A DNA stretch of 26,447 nt, taken from contig JBDTRB010000050.1 in the NCBI GenBank assembly GCA_039931865.1, forward strand, positions 1-26,447, given 5' to 3'. The notes beneath the pieces were generated by a model. It was not told the origin of the DNA. It searched no databases and was given only the letters and a program-made list of their open reading frames with translations. The translations under genes were made by a program, and so were the position numbers. Within the stretch, counting starts at the first letter, position 1, and each line of letters opens with the position of its first letter. Below, one piece after another: positions 5,842 through 14,186 of this stretch. This stretch comes from JALYUA01 sp039931865. GTDB taxonomy: Bacteria > Acidobacteriota > Thermoanaerobaculia > UBA5066 > Gp7-AA6.

Positions 5842-8800
5842 TTATCGCTTCTCCGCAATCTCCTCAAACCGGCGCAGGGCCTCGCGAGCGGCTTCGCGCC
5901 GTATCTCGAACGCCGCCACCGCGTCCGGGGTCGGCGCCGCGTCGGCGCTTTCGACGGCGTCCTGCAGCCGGAGAAGCGCCGTTGCGGCTCTCTGGAGCGT
6001 CGTCGGGATCTCCGTGGCGGGCTGGGAGTCCTCCAACGCCGGATCTCCTGTGCCGACGACGGCGTCGAATGCGGGCCAGGAGGGCGCTCCGGCGGGGAGC
6101 GCGGTCCGCATCTTCTCCGCCCGCGCGAGAGCGCGCGCAACCGCGACGCGCTCGGTCTCGATGTTCCTCGCGAGCTCGAGCTGACGTTCGAGGTCCGCGT
6201 CCGTGGCCTTGATCCGCCGGTCTCGCACGACCGTCAGCGGAACGGTCAGGGCGCGGCCCGACACGGTCAGCCGCACGCTGTACCGGCCCGGAGCCGCCAG
6301 GACGCCCCGCGAGCGATGCCTCGCGTCGAGGTCCTGCGGGGCCGCGTATCGGAGGTCCCAAACGAACCGATGCATCCCGGGTGAAGCGTCCGGAATGGCC
6401 GAATCCGCGACCCAGTCCGGAGTCGAGGTGATCTTCGAGAGATCGGCCGCGGGGCGGGGCTCGTCGCTCGCCCAGTGGCGCACGAGGTTCCCGCGCGCAT
6501 CCAGGATGTCGACGGAAATCGGCGCGGCGGTTCGCGGGCTCAACCGGTAGTCGATCGTAGCTCCCACCGGGGGATTTTCGCCCGCCGGCTCGTCTCTCGG
6601 TTCGGGGGTCCCCTGAAACGGAGCCGGATGAAGGCGCAGCGCCTCACGCGGCGAAAACAGCCAGGCCTCCGCCGCGGCGGGCGCCGCGTCCATCTGCTGC
6701 AGCGGCGACAAATCGTCCAGGATCCAGAACGAGCGTCCGTGGGTGGCGACCACCAGGTCATTCCGGCGGATCGCGATGTCACGGATCGAGCAGCTCGGAA
6801 GATTCAGCTGGAGCGGCTGCCAGCTCCCGCCGTCGTCGAACGAGACGAAGACCCCCGTCTCAGTGCCGGCGTAGAGGAGACCGCGCTTTACCGGGTCCTC
6901 GCGCACCACGTTGACGAAGCTGCCGTCGGGGATCCCGCCTGCGATCAGCGACCAGTTCCGGCCGCCGTCACGCGTCCTGTAGATCCAGGGCCGCAGGTCG
7001 TCCAGCCGGTGGCGGTCCACCGCCGCGTACGCGGTCTCAGGATCGAAATGGGAAGCTTCGAGGATCCCGACTTTCGACCAGGGCGTCACCGCGGCCGGCG
7101 TGACCTCGTTCCAGTGCGCGCCGTCGTCGCGTGTGACCCAGACGAGGCCGTCGTCCGTGCCGCACCAGATCAGTCCGTCCTTGAGGGGCGAAGGCGCAAT
7201 CGTGTAGACGACGCCTCGACGCGAGCCGGGAGCGCTGCTGTTCGCCGCGTCGGCCGGCACCAAATTGGCGGGAGTTCCGGGATTCTCGCGCGTCAGGTCG
7301 GGGCTGATCTTTTCCCAGTGTTCCCCGCCGTCCGAGGTCCGGAAAACGAACTGATTCCCGAAGTAAAGCGCGCGCGGATTCCGGGAAGAGAACGTGAGAG
7401 GCAGCGTCCACTCGCTCCGGTACTCCCCGGGATGGGCGAGCACGGGGTTCACGTCCTGCTCCTGCAGCGTGGTCTGGTCGAATCGGCCAACCGTCCCGCC
7501 GTAGAGCACGTTCGGGTCCGCCGGGTCAGGAGCGATGGCGCCGCTCTCTCCCCCGCCGGAGATCGGGCGCCAGTCCCGCTGCATGATGCTCGGGAAATCG
7601 GTGCGCGAGGGAACGGCGACGGCGCCGCTGTCCTGCTGCGCTCCGTACAGCCAGTACGGGAACCGGTCGTCTGTGACCACGTGGTAAAGCTGCGCGGTTG
7701 GCTGGTTGTACCAGGAGCTCCAGGTTGCGCCTCCGTCCACGCTGACGACCGTGCCCTGGTCGCTGGCGGTGATCATGCGTCGCGGGTCGAACGGGTCGAT
7801 CCACAGCTCGTGGAAATCGTCGCCCGTCGGATCCCCCTTCATCGGGACGAAAGTCGTCCCGCCGTCGCTCGAGCGATAAAGGGTCGTGTTGCAGACGTAG
7901 ACCGTCTCGGCATTGCGGGGATCCACGGTGACGCCGCCGAAATACCAGCCACGTCCCCAGATCCGCGGGTCGGCGGACGTCCGCTTCCACGTCACGCCCC
8001 CGTCGCGGGAAGCGTAAAGACCCCCCTCCTTCGCGTCGACCACCGCATACAGACGCGAACGGTCGGACGGCGCGAAGGCGAGCCCGATGCGGCCGAGGGC
8101 CTCTGAGGGAAAGCCTTTTCCGCGAACCGGCTTCCAGGTGTCCCCGCCGTCGTCGGACCGGTACAGCCCGCTTCCGGGACCGTTCGACGGCGGGTACACG
8201 TTCCATGGCGGCCGCCGCGTCTGCCACAGCGCGGCGAAGATCGTCTTCGAGCCGCCGGGCGCAAACGCCAGATCGATCGCGCCCGTGTGCTGGTCGCGGA
8301 ACAGCACCCTCGACCACGTCCGACCGCCGTCCCGCGAACGGAACACGCCGCGTTCGGTGTTCGGCCCGTAGGCGTGCCCGAGCGCGGCCACGAAAACGAG
8401 GTTCGGGTCACGCGGGTCGACGAGGATCTTCCCGATCTGGCGCGTGTCGGAGAGGCCGGCATGCGACCACGTGCGCCCGCCGTCGACCGATTTGTACACG
8501 CCGTTGCCGTACGAGATGTCGGACCGCATGTCGGCCTCACCCGATCCGACGTAGAGGGTCTTCGGCGCCGACGGCGCGACCGCCACGGCGCCGATCGAGG
8601 CGATCGGCTGGGAGTCGAAGACAGGCGTCCAGGTGCGTCCCGCGTTCTTCGTCTCCCAGACGCCTCCGCCGACGGAGCCGAAATAGAAGTGGTCCGGCTC
8701 GCCCGGAACTCCCGCCGCGGAAAGAGCGCGCCCTCCGCGGAACGGCCCGACGAGCCGCCAGCGCATTCCGGACCTCGCCGAAACATCGAGCGGCTCGGCG

Positions 8801-8862
8801 GCCGCCGAAGCGGCCGATGCTGCCAGAGCGGTGAAGGCACAGAGCAGGGCGAGAAAACGCAC
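5842..8862 (-). CDS. secreted Asp-box (BNR/VPS10-like) beta-propeller protein
   Basis: About 1006 residues with a signal peptide (hydrophobic run LALLCAFTALAASAASAAA). The mature part carries about ten Asp-box motifs of the S-x-D-x-G-x-x-W type, for example SVDGGRTW, SRDGGRTW, SDDGGDTW, SSDGGTTF, SVDGGATW, TSDGGEHW and TRDGGRNW. These mark the two large propellers of the sortilin/VPS10-like glycosyl-hydrolase-annotated family. A C-terminal region of about 250 residues (beta-sandwich, then helices) is typical of the long form. Enzyme activity is unproven for this family, so I do not call it a sialidase. Two GTG starts are possible: GTG at 8868 abuts the GGAG ribosome site, while GTG at 8862 has proper spacing and is preferred. 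It stands alone, convergent with the ArsR operon. Confidence 0.88.
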   Translation of the reverse strand: MRFLALLCAFTALAASAASAAAEPLDVSARSGMRWRLVGPFRGGRALSAAGVPGEPDHFYFGSVGGGVWETKNAGRTWTPVFDSQPIASIGAVAVAPSAPKTLYVGSGEADMRSDISYGNGVYKSVDGGRTWSHAGLSDTRQIGKILVDPRDPNLVFVAALGHAYGPNTERGVFRSRDGGRTWSRVLFRDQHTGAIDLAFAPGGSKTIFAALWQTRRPPWNVYPPSNGPGSGLYRSDDGGDTWKPVRGKGFPSEALGRIGLAFAPSDRSRLYAVVDAKEGGLYASRDGGVTWKRTSADPRIWGRGWYFGGVTVDPRNAETVYVCNTTLYRSSDGGTTFVPMKGDPTGDDFHELWIDPFDPRRMITASDQGTVVSVDGGATWSSWYNQPTAQLYHVVTDDRFPYWLYGAQQDSGAVAVPSRTDFPSIMQRDWRPISGGGESGAIAPDPADPNVLYGGTVGRFDQTTLQEQDVNPVLAHPGEYRSEWTLPLTFSSRNPRALYFGNQFVFRTSDGGEHWEKISPDLTRENPGTPANLVPADAANSSAPGSRRGVVYTIAPSPLKDGLIWCGTDDGLVWVTRDDGAHWNEVTPAAVTPWSKVGILEASHFDPETAYAAVDRHRLDDLRPWIYRTRDGGRNWSLIAGGIPDGSFVNVVREDPVKRGLLYAGTETGVFVSFDDGGSWQPLQLNLPSCSIRDIAIRRNDLVVATHGRSFWILDDLSPLQQMDAAPAAAEAWLFSPREALRLHPAPFQGTPEPRDEPAGENPPVGATIDYRLSPRTAAPISVDILDARGNLVRHWASDEPRPAADLSKITSTPDWVADSAIPDASPGMHRFVWDLRYAAPQDLDARHRSRGVLAAPGRYSVRLTVSGRALTVPLTVVRDRRIKATDADLERQLELARNIETERVAVARALARAEKMRTALPAGAPSWPAFDAVVGTGDPALEDSQPATEIPTTLQRAATALLRLQDAVESADAAPTPDAVAAFEIRREAAREALRRFEEIAEKR

Positions 8863-8896
8863 GGACACCTCCGCGCGCGGATTATGTCGCGGAGAG

Positions 8897-8942
8897 GGGA
8901 GCCGAGCGACCTGCGGAGCGAGACGGCCGCGGTACTCCGCGG
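8897..8942 (+). repeat. dispersed ~46-bp repeat, copy 2
   Basis: Near-copy of 5673-5719 in the same orientation, including the CCGCGG-TACT-CCGCGG hairpin. The two copies flank the secreted propeller gene on both sides, 3.2 kb apart. Confidence 0.7.
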
Positions 8943-8943
8943 G

Positions 8944-8965
8944 CCGAACCGAACCCGAACCGAAC
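8944..8965 (+). repeat. 11-bp tandem duplication
   Basis: CCGAACCGAAC occurs twice head to tail with no mismatch. It ends one base before the stop-codon side of the phenylalanine hydroxylase gene (8967) and directly follows the second copy of the dispersed repeat. Confidence 0.7.
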
Positions 8966-8966
8966 G

Positions 8967-9878
8967 CTACGGCCGGTCCAGGGGTGCAGGCCCGTTACCT
9001 GCGGCGGCAAGCCATTCCTCCAGCGCCCGCACCATTTCGGTAAAGCTCGGCGCAACGAAGAGCACCTTCTGATAATCCGTCGGGTCGTACGCGGCCGCTG
9101 CCATCGTTTCCAGGTCGAAGGGCACGAGAGTGGCGCGGGCGCCGAGGTCCCCGAGCTCGCCGTACGAGGAGAGCAGACCCGCCCCGTAGGCCTTGACGTC
9201 TCCGTCCTCGAGTGCGACGCCGAACTCGAGCGTGTACCAGTAAACCCGTTCGATCCGCTGAAGGGTCCGGGAGTCGGCACGGAGGGCCGCCTCTCCGAAC
9301 GATCGCGAGAGCCGCACGATCTCCGGCGCGAGGAAGCTGGTGGCGTGGCCGACGAGCTCGTGGATCACGTCGGGCTCCGGCGTGTACAGCGGCATGCTGT
9401 GATGCCGCATGTACTGCGTCGAGCGGAAGACTCCGCGGCCCAGAGCGGACAGAAATCCGTGCGCCGAGATCAGCCCGGCCACCGGGAGCATCTCGATCCC
9501 CGGGTGGCGCGTGAGCTCATTCACCTCGGCGAGCTGGGGCACCCATTTCCTGTCGAGCTGCAGCCTGGCGGCCGCGTCGCGCCACTCGGCCACCGCGCGG
9601 CCGGCATGCAGTGGGGTCAGGTGCTCCCAGACGCTCCGCCAGACCTCGTGCTCCTGGTCCGTATACGCCACGGGTGGCGGCGGCGTTCCTTCGCGGTGAT
9701 CGAGCGCGAGCTGCGCGATCGCATTGCGCCGCGCCCGGTACACCGGATCCCGAAACCCGGGGTGGTCCGGATTCAGGATGACGAGCCGGTCCTCGTCGTC
9801 AGCGGGGGGCGTGTCCGTCAACGGAACGCCGGAAGAGAAGAGATCCGGGCCATCACCGACTCCACCATGCGGTCGCAT
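8967..9878 (-). CDS. phhA: phenylalanine 4-monooxygenase
   Basis: A 303-residue aromatic amino acid hydroxylase, which converts phenylalanine to tyrosine with O2, tetrahydropterin and a mononuclear iron. The iron triad is visible: H173 and H178 in HELVGH and E218 in YTLEFG. The spacings of 5 and 40 residues match human PAH (H285, H290, E330). The ATG at 9878 overlaps the upstream sigma-factor gene by 61 bases. A TTG at 9821 (284 residues), with its TTGA overlapping the sigma stop, is an equally credible coupled start. Neither has a clear ribosome site. Length fits bacterial PAHs of 260-300 residues. The N-terminal ACT regulatory domain of animal enzymes is absent, as usual in bacteria. Confidence 0.92.
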   Translation of the reverse strand: MRPHGGVGDGPDLFSSGVPLTDTPPADDEDRLVILNPDHPGFRDPVYRARRNAIAQLALDHREGTPPPPVAYTDQEHEVWRSVWEHLTPLHAGRAVAEWRDAAARLQLDRKWVPQLAEVNELTRHPGIEMLPVAGLISAHGFLSALGRGVFRSTQYMRHHSMPLYTPEPDVIHELVGHATSFLAPEIVRLSRSFGEAALRADSRTLQRIERVYWYTLEFGVALEDGDVKAYGAGLLSSYGELGDLGARATLVPFDLETMAAAAYDPTDYQKVLFVAPSFTEMVRALEEWLAAAGNGPAPLDRP

Positions 9879-10501
9879 CGTGCGCCCATGAAGGAGAAGA
9901 TTCCGGGCAAACCCGGGCCCGCCCGGCCGAGAAGGTCCTGCCGCAGCATCGCGCGCGCGCGATGGAGCCGCGTCTTGACCACGTTTTCGGATACCTCCAG
10001 GCACTCGGCGGCCTCGCGGGTCGAAAGCTCTTCGACGTCGCGCAGAACGAAGACGGCGCGGTAGGACGCCGGCAGAGCCTCGACCGCCGCTTCGATGTGA
10101 GCACCGATCTGACGGTCGAAAGCTTCTCGTTCGGGATCGGGGGCCGGCGTTCCTGTCATCGCGTTTTCCCCGGGGGCCGCGGCCCGTCGTTTCGAGAGCC
10201 GGGATCTCATCAGGGCTTCGTGGAATGCGATGCGTGTGATCCACGTCGAGAAGAGCGCCCGCCCCTCGAAATCGGCCAGGTGCTGGAACGCGCGCACCCA
10301 CGCCTCCTGGACGACGTCCTCCGCCTCCGCGTCGTCGCGGAGCACGGCCCGCGCCGCCCGGTAGACGCGCTGGTTGTACCGGCGCAAGAGGTGACGGAAC
10401 AGGTCCGTCTCGCCCGCTCGAACGCGAACAATGATCGCTTCGTCCGAGAGCCCCGCGTCCCCGGTGACGTCGGCCGAGGTTGGGTTTTCATGAGAGATCA
10501 T
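9818..10501 (-). CDS. ECF-type RNA polymerase sigma factor
   Basis: A 227-residue sigma-70 family member of the extracytoplasmic-function type. Region 2 spans about residues 35-100 (DDAEAEDVVQEAWVRAFQHL, then FSTWITRIAFHEAL). Region 4 spans about 145-195 (LPASYRAVFVLRDVEELS and the helix-turn-helix SENVVKTRLHRARAML). After region 4 is a short tail of about 35 residues (FSFMGARCDRMVESVMARI), a C-terminal signature seen in some ECF groups. No anti-sigma gene is adjacent. The gene overlaps the phenylalanine hydroxylase gene, so both are probably on one transcript. The ribosome site is weak. Confidence 0.9.
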   Translation of the reverse strand: MISHENPTSADVTGDAGLSDEAIIVRVRAGETDLFRHLLRRYNQRVYRAARAVLRDDAEAEDVVQEAWVRAFQHLADFEGRALFSTWITRIAFHEALMRSRLSKRRAAAPGENAMTGTPAPDPEREAFDRQIGAHIEAAVEALPASYRAVFVLRDVEELSTREAAECLEVSENVVKTRLHRARAMLRQDLLGRAGPGLPGIFSFMGARCDRMVESVMARISSLPAFR

Positions 10502-10569
10502 CGCTGCCGCAAAAACCTACCAGCTTCCTCGCGTCTTCGCGCAATCCAGAGGTTTCCTTGAAGAAACCC

Positions 10570-10597
10570 CCCCGGGACGGAAGAATCCGCCCCGGGG
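10570..10597 (-). terminator. long GC-rich hairpin after the small secreted protein
   Basis: A 12-bp stem with one G-T wobble and a 4-nt loop (arms CCCCGGGACGGA and TCCGCCCCGGGG on the plus strand), 8 bases beyond the minus-strand stop at 10606. On the minus strand it is followed by G's and TTTCTTC rather than a clean T run. A second small stem, GGTTTC/GAAACC (10551-10568), comes next. It may act as a terminator for the secreted-protein gene. Confidence 0.45.
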
Positions 10598-10605
10598 CTC
10601 GTTCA

Positions 10606-10971
10606 TCAGGACCCGGGTCGCGCCGCTGCCTTGAGAGCGGAGATACGGAGAGTGTTCCCCGTCGCCTCACCCGTGAGCCTGACCGAACCGCCCGCGTTCG
10701 CGTCGAGACCCGCGAAATCCTGGTTCGCGATCTCGTAGACCTTGTTGCCCGAGACGAAAACGTACTTGCCGCCCCCCTTGACGCACGCGCGCGTGCAGTC
10801 GGCGTCGGTCAGCTTCTGCCCCGCGTGCTCGATCGCCGACTTGTGCGAGTGCCCGCACGAGCTGTCGCTGATCGTCCCTGTCCAGGTCTGATCCGCCCCT
10901 AGAGTCGCCGCCGCGGAGACCAGGATCGCCACGACCGCCGCCATCAGGATCGCTCTGCCCGTTCTCACCAT
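10606..10971 (-). CDS. small secreted Cys-containing protein (DUF5818-like)
   Basis: A 121-residue protein with a signal peptide (MVRTGRAILMAAVVAILVSA, cleavage near ATLGA). The mature part begins with a strand pattern WTGTISDSSCGHSH. It then has a Cys pair in DCTRACVKGGGKYVFV and ends in short strands (VRLTGEATGNTLRISAL). The layout recalls small acidobacterial exported proteins of the DUF5818 kind, but that name is from memory and unverified. The His/Cys clusters could bind metal or form disulfides. A GGAGG five bases before the ATG supports the start. It is divergent from the SPFH gene, with an inverted repeat in the shared gap. Confidence 0.7.
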   Translation of the reverse strand: MVRTGRAILMAAVVAILVSAAATLGADQTWTGTISDSSCGHSHKSAIEHAGQKLTDADCTRACVKGGGKYVFVSGNKVYEIANQDFAGLDANAGGSVRLTGEATGNTLRISALKAAARPGS

Positions 10972-10985
10972 CCCATCCTCCTGTT

Positions 10986-11027
10986 TGTGATGTCCGCGCG
11001 CACCAGAGCCGCGGCACCGACATCACA
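10986..11027. promoter_or_regulatory. paired 9-bp inverted half-sites in a divergent gap
   Basis: TGTGATGTC (10986-10994) and GACATCACA (11019-11027) are exact reverse complements with centres 33 bp apart, about three helical turns. They lie in the 245-base divergent region between the small secreted protein and the SPFH gene. The spacing would put two half-sites on one DNA face, as for a looping or dimer-of-dimers regulator. No regulator is assigned. Confidence 0.45.
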
Positions 11028-11216
11028 GAGTCCCGAGAGCCCGAAAGGTGACGGGAAATCGAGAAACCCGCCACGATTTCGCCCCAATCTGCCTCCGGAA
11101 TTCCACGCGCTTTCCGCGAAGGCGCCATCTCGAATTGGTCTTCTGTGTCCGGACGCGGCCGACCCGCCGCGTGCCGCCCGGCCGCTGACGGCGCGGGCCC
11201 GCGAGGAGGACCCCAC

Positions 11217-12524
11217 ATGGACACGCACTCGAGCTCTCCGGGGGCGGACGCTCCCGATCCCGGTTCGGGCGGCGCCCGAGCCACGTTTGCCCGGGTGCTC
11301 GACGGAATGCCTCGACCCCGCTGGAAGGGTCCTGAGATCTCCGGCCGCATGCTCTTCCTCCTCCTGGCGATCCTCCTCGTCCTTCTCCTCGGCGGCGCGT
11401 TTCTCTACGGCAGTTTTCAGACGGTAGACCCGGGCTTCGCGGGAGTCTCCCTCAGCCGCTTCACCGGGGCTCTCGAAACCCTTCCTCCGGGAGCTCACTT
11501 CCGGCCGCGAGCTCTCTACGAGATCCACACGGTCCGGATCTCCGACCAGCTCATGACGGGACCGGAGGGGACGTTCTCTGTGTCCACCCGCGAGGGGGTG
11601 GTCGCGCAGATGACCGTCCAGGCCCGGTGGTCGATCGACCGGAGCCGTCTCCTCTCCTCCTGGGCGGCGCTTCCGCGCAACCCGCAGCGCGAGCTGGTCG
11701 CCCCGATTCTCGCCGCCGCGTTCCGATCGACGGCCTCGCGCTATGACGTCGGAAAGCTCGTTGGAGAGGGACGGGAGGAGATCGCCGCCATCTCGGGTCG
11801 GGCCGCGCGGGCCCGCCTGGCCGAGAGCGGGGTGGTGCTCAAGGACGTCCTCGTCGGAAACGTGGTGCTTCCTGCCGAATACGAACGAGGACGCGTGGCG
11901 TTCGTCGACGAGGTCCAGAGCACGGACCGGATGGCCGTCACGCTCCGCCTGAAGGAGCGGGAGATCGAGAAGGCAAGGCTCGAGGCGGAGGCCCGGAAAG
12001 TGGTCGTCGTGAAGCAGGCGGAAGCCGCGGCCTCGCAGCGCCTGATCGGAGCCCGCGCAGAGTCGGACGCGATGAAGTACATCCTGACGCTCAAGGAAAA
12101 AGAGATCGAGCAGAAGAAGCTCGAGGCCCGAGGCGATCGGCAGACGCGCGTCGAGCGCGCGCGTTCCGAGGCAGAGGTCACCCGCATCCAGGCGGACGCC
12201 GAAGTGCAGCGCCGGAAGCTGATCGCCGACGCCGAGGCTTACTCGATCCGCGCGACTTCGCTCGCCCAGTTCGAGGGACTGCAACGGGAGGCGCAGCTCG
12301 TCTCGGCGAACCCGCTCCTGATCCCGAAAACGTTCGCCGACCGCCTTTCGGACAAGGTGCAGGTCATCCTCACTCCCTCGATCGGCGGCGAGGCGTTCAC
12401 GGGCGAAGTCATGCGCCGCGTCGCGAACGGACTACCACCCGTCGCACCCGCCCCCGTGTCATCAGAGCCCACGTCCCAACAGGCGGCTTCCCGGCAGACG
12501 GGGCGCCGGCCTTCGACGAAGTAA
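11217..12524 (+). CDS. SPFH/prohibitin-domain membrane protein
   Basis: A 435-residue protein of the SPFH (stomatin/prohibitin/flotillin/HflK-C) superfamily. The first 43 residues are polar and Pro/Gly-rich. A single membrane helix follows (45-64, nearly all Leu/Ile/Ala/Gly). The SPFH domain runs from about 68 to 240 (FQTVDPGFAGVSLSRFTG onward). A long charged helix (about 240-360, Glu/Lys/Arg/Ala-rich, with the flotillin-like EAEARKVVVVKQAEAAA) likely forms a coiled coil. The tail is a Pro/Ser/Gln-rich stretch. Such proteins scaffold membrane microdomains or guard the FtsH protease. GAGGAGG precedes the ATG at 11217. The next gene starts 31 bases downstream with no terminator between, so the two form a unit ending at 14172. 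Confidence 0.88.
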   Translation: MDTHSSSPGADAPDPGSGGARATFARVLDGMPRPRWKGPEISGRMLFLLLAILLVLLLGGAFLYGSFQTVDPGFAGVSLSRFTGALETLPPGAHFRPRALYEIHTVRISDQLMTGPEGTFSVSTREGVVAQMTVQARWSIDRSRLLSSWAALPRNPQRELVAPILAAAFRSTASRYDVGKLVGEGREEIAAISGRAARARLAESGVVLKDVLVGNVVLPAEYERGRVAFVDEVQSTDRMAVTLRLKEREIEKARLEAEARKVVVVKQAEAAASQRLIGARAESDAMKYILTLKEKEIEQKKLEARGDRQTRVERARSEAEVTRIQADAEVQRRKLIADAEAYSIRATSLAQFEGLQREAQLVSANPLLIPKTFADRLSDKVQVILTPSIGGEAFTGEVMRRVANGLPPVAPAPVSSEPTSQQAASRQTGRRPSTK

Positions 12525-12555
12525 CGCTGTTTTCAGTTTTCAAAGGAGGACTCCC

Positions 12556-14109
12556 ATGTCCCGCTCTCGCGACTCGTGGCACCTTCGCCTCGCCCTCTGC
12601 TCGATGGCGTTTCTGTCGGGCGCGCACGCCCAGGCCGGCGCCCCGTCTCTTATCTTCGCGCGCGCCGAACCCTCGGGCTCCGACGTCTTCGTGATGGTGC
12701 GGGAGGCCATCCTCCGTGACCGCCCTTCCAGAGAGAGCCGCATGACGGGCCGGCTGCCCGGCGGCTCGCGCCTGAAGTTGATCGATGCCAGAGGGACGTA
12801 CCTGAAGGTCGAGGTGGTCGCGGGCGATCGGCCGGCGGGCGACGGGAAGAAGTCCGCAGCACCGGGGTTCGTTTCCCGCGACGTCGTGTCGATCTTCCCG
12901 CCGGATCCCGCGGGCCTGACCGATCTGATCGTCGCGGGCCGGGTGCTGTCGGCGACCGAGCCTCACCGCCGCTACGGCGCGGCGTTTCTCCTGCGTGCCT
13001 CCGAACGCGTCCGCTCCGCAGGCGGGACGGACGCCGCTGTCGAGCTTCTCCTCGGTGAGACCGCGGAGGCGTTGGCTCTCGCGGGCGGCCCGTTCCCTCC
13101 CGGCCTCGATGTCACCCGCGCGCCGGGCGAAGGACCCTGGCGGTACTCCGGCGAAGCCTTCCGCCGCGCCTTCGCGTCGGCGGAGAAGTTGCCGCCCGAG
13201 AGCGGCGCGGGACTGAAGGAACGCGCGACCGCCGGCCTTCTGCGGCAGCGCTATGTCTCGAATTCGCCGGATTCGCCTTCGCTCCCTCTCCTCTGGCAGG
13301 AGACCGCGGACTGGCTGGCGCTCGCGGAGGCCGCGCACGAGCCGGCCGCGGCCCGATGCGCGGCGGACCGTCTGGGGACCGCCTCGCTCTCTCTCGGCCG
13401 TCTCCTCCTCGCCGCGGGCCGGCTCGAGGATCTCGAAAAGCTGGAGGTCCGAGTGCGCCAGGCCGGCGGCCGGACAGCCGCCCTCGAGCTCGAGCTGCAC
13501 CGCGGCGGCGAGCCCTCCAGACAGGGGCAGTTGCCCGCCGACCTGTCCGCCCGTCGGCTGATCTCGCGCGCGTCGATCCTCCGATCGATGCGCGGCGACG
13601 GGACCTCGCCTCTCCGGCAGGAAGCGCGCGCGAAAATCGGTCCGAAGGAAGTCGTGGTCCGCATCGGCGGCGCACTCGGCAAGCTCGAGCTGTCCACCGA
13701 GACCACAGTCGGAGGAACTCACATCCCCGCGGTGCGGAAGCTCGCGATCCCGGTGCTTCCGGTCCCCGGCTCGCTCCGCATCTCTCCCGACGGCCGGTCC
13801 GTGGCGTGGCTCGAGGTCGTCAGCCCGTCGAAGCTCGTGCCGGTGGTGACGTCCCTCGACCGGGACGAGCCGGCACGCGAGATCGCATTTCTTTCCGAAG
13901 GCCGCCCGCTGCGCGACAACGCGCTCGGACACGTGATCTCGACTCTCTCCGGTTACTCGAAGGACGGCCAGCGCCTCGGGGTCGCGATCCAGGCGTGGAA
14001 CGACACGCCGGGACCAGAGGCGCGATATTCCGTTGTCTCGGTCGCGACCGGAGAGATCGTCTTCGAGACATCGAAAGACACGAAAGCCTTCCAACGGCTC
14101 ATCCAGTAA
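12556..14109 (+). CDS. exported protein with N-terminal SH3-like domain
   Basis: A 517-residue protein with a signal peptide (hydrophobic LALCSMAFLSG, cleavage after AHAQA). A bacterial SH3-like domain lies at about residues 45-115 (VREAILRDRPSRESRM, then LPGGSRLKLIDARGTYLKVE), a fold that often binds cell-wall peptides. The middle 250 residues are helical and Ala/Leu/Arg-rich. The last 130 include propeller-like strands (SLRISPDGRSVAWLEV and SGYSKDGQRLGVAI). The overall family was not recognised. An AAAGGAGG site sits 9 bases before the ATG. It is the second gene after the SPFH protein; together they may act at the envelope, which is inference from co-location. Confidence 0.8.
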   Translation: MSRSRDSWHLRLALCSMAFLSGAHAQAGAPSLIFARAEPSGSDVFVMVREAILRDRPSRESRMTGRLPGGSRLKLIDARGTYLKVEVVAGDRPAGDGKKSAAPGFVSRDVVSIFPPDPAGLTDLIVAGRVLSATEPHRRYGAAFLLRASERVRSAGGTDAAVELLLGETAEALALAGGPFPPGLDVTRAPGEGPWRYSGEAFRRAFASAEKLPPESGAGLKERATAGLLRQRYVSNSPDSPSLPLLWQETADWLALAEAAHEPAAARCAADRLGTASLSLGRLLLAAGRLEDLEKLEVRVRQAGGRTAALELELHRGGEPSRQGQLPADLSARRLISRASILRSMRGDGTSPLRQEARAKIGPKEVVVRIGGALGKLELSTETTVGGTHIPAVRKLAIPVLPVPGSLRISPDGRSVAWLEVVSPSKLVPVVTSLDRDEPAREIAFLSEGRPLRDNALGHVISTLSGYSKDGQRLGVAIQAWNDTPGPEARYSVVSVATGEIVFETSKDTKAFQRLIQ

Positions 14110-14141
14110 GCGCCTCAGGGCAGAACGTCGATCTCCTTTTC

Positions 14142-14172
14142 GCGGGCGGCGCAGGCCGCCCGCCCTTTTTTT
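14142..14172 (+). terminator. intrinsic terminator
   Basis: A perfect 9-bp GC stem, GCGGGCGGC/GCCGCCCGC, with a GCAG loop is followed by CC and seven T's (14166-14172). It lies 32 bases after the stop of the SH3-like gene. This is the clearest terminator in the window. It ends the 11217-14109 unit and lies just beyond the end of the convergent oxidoreductase gene. Confidence 0.9.
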
Positions 14173-14186
14173 GATCGCGCTCGCGT

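Noticed and set aside
6475..8106. 543-codon plus-strand frame opposite the propeller gene
   Set aside because: Antisense shadow of a gene with clear repeated Asp-box motifs.
12409..14094. 561-codon minus-strand frame opposite the SH3-like gene
   Set aside because: Low-complexity Arg/Gly/Glu content and no start signal; the plus-strand gene has a signal peptide and strong ribosome site.
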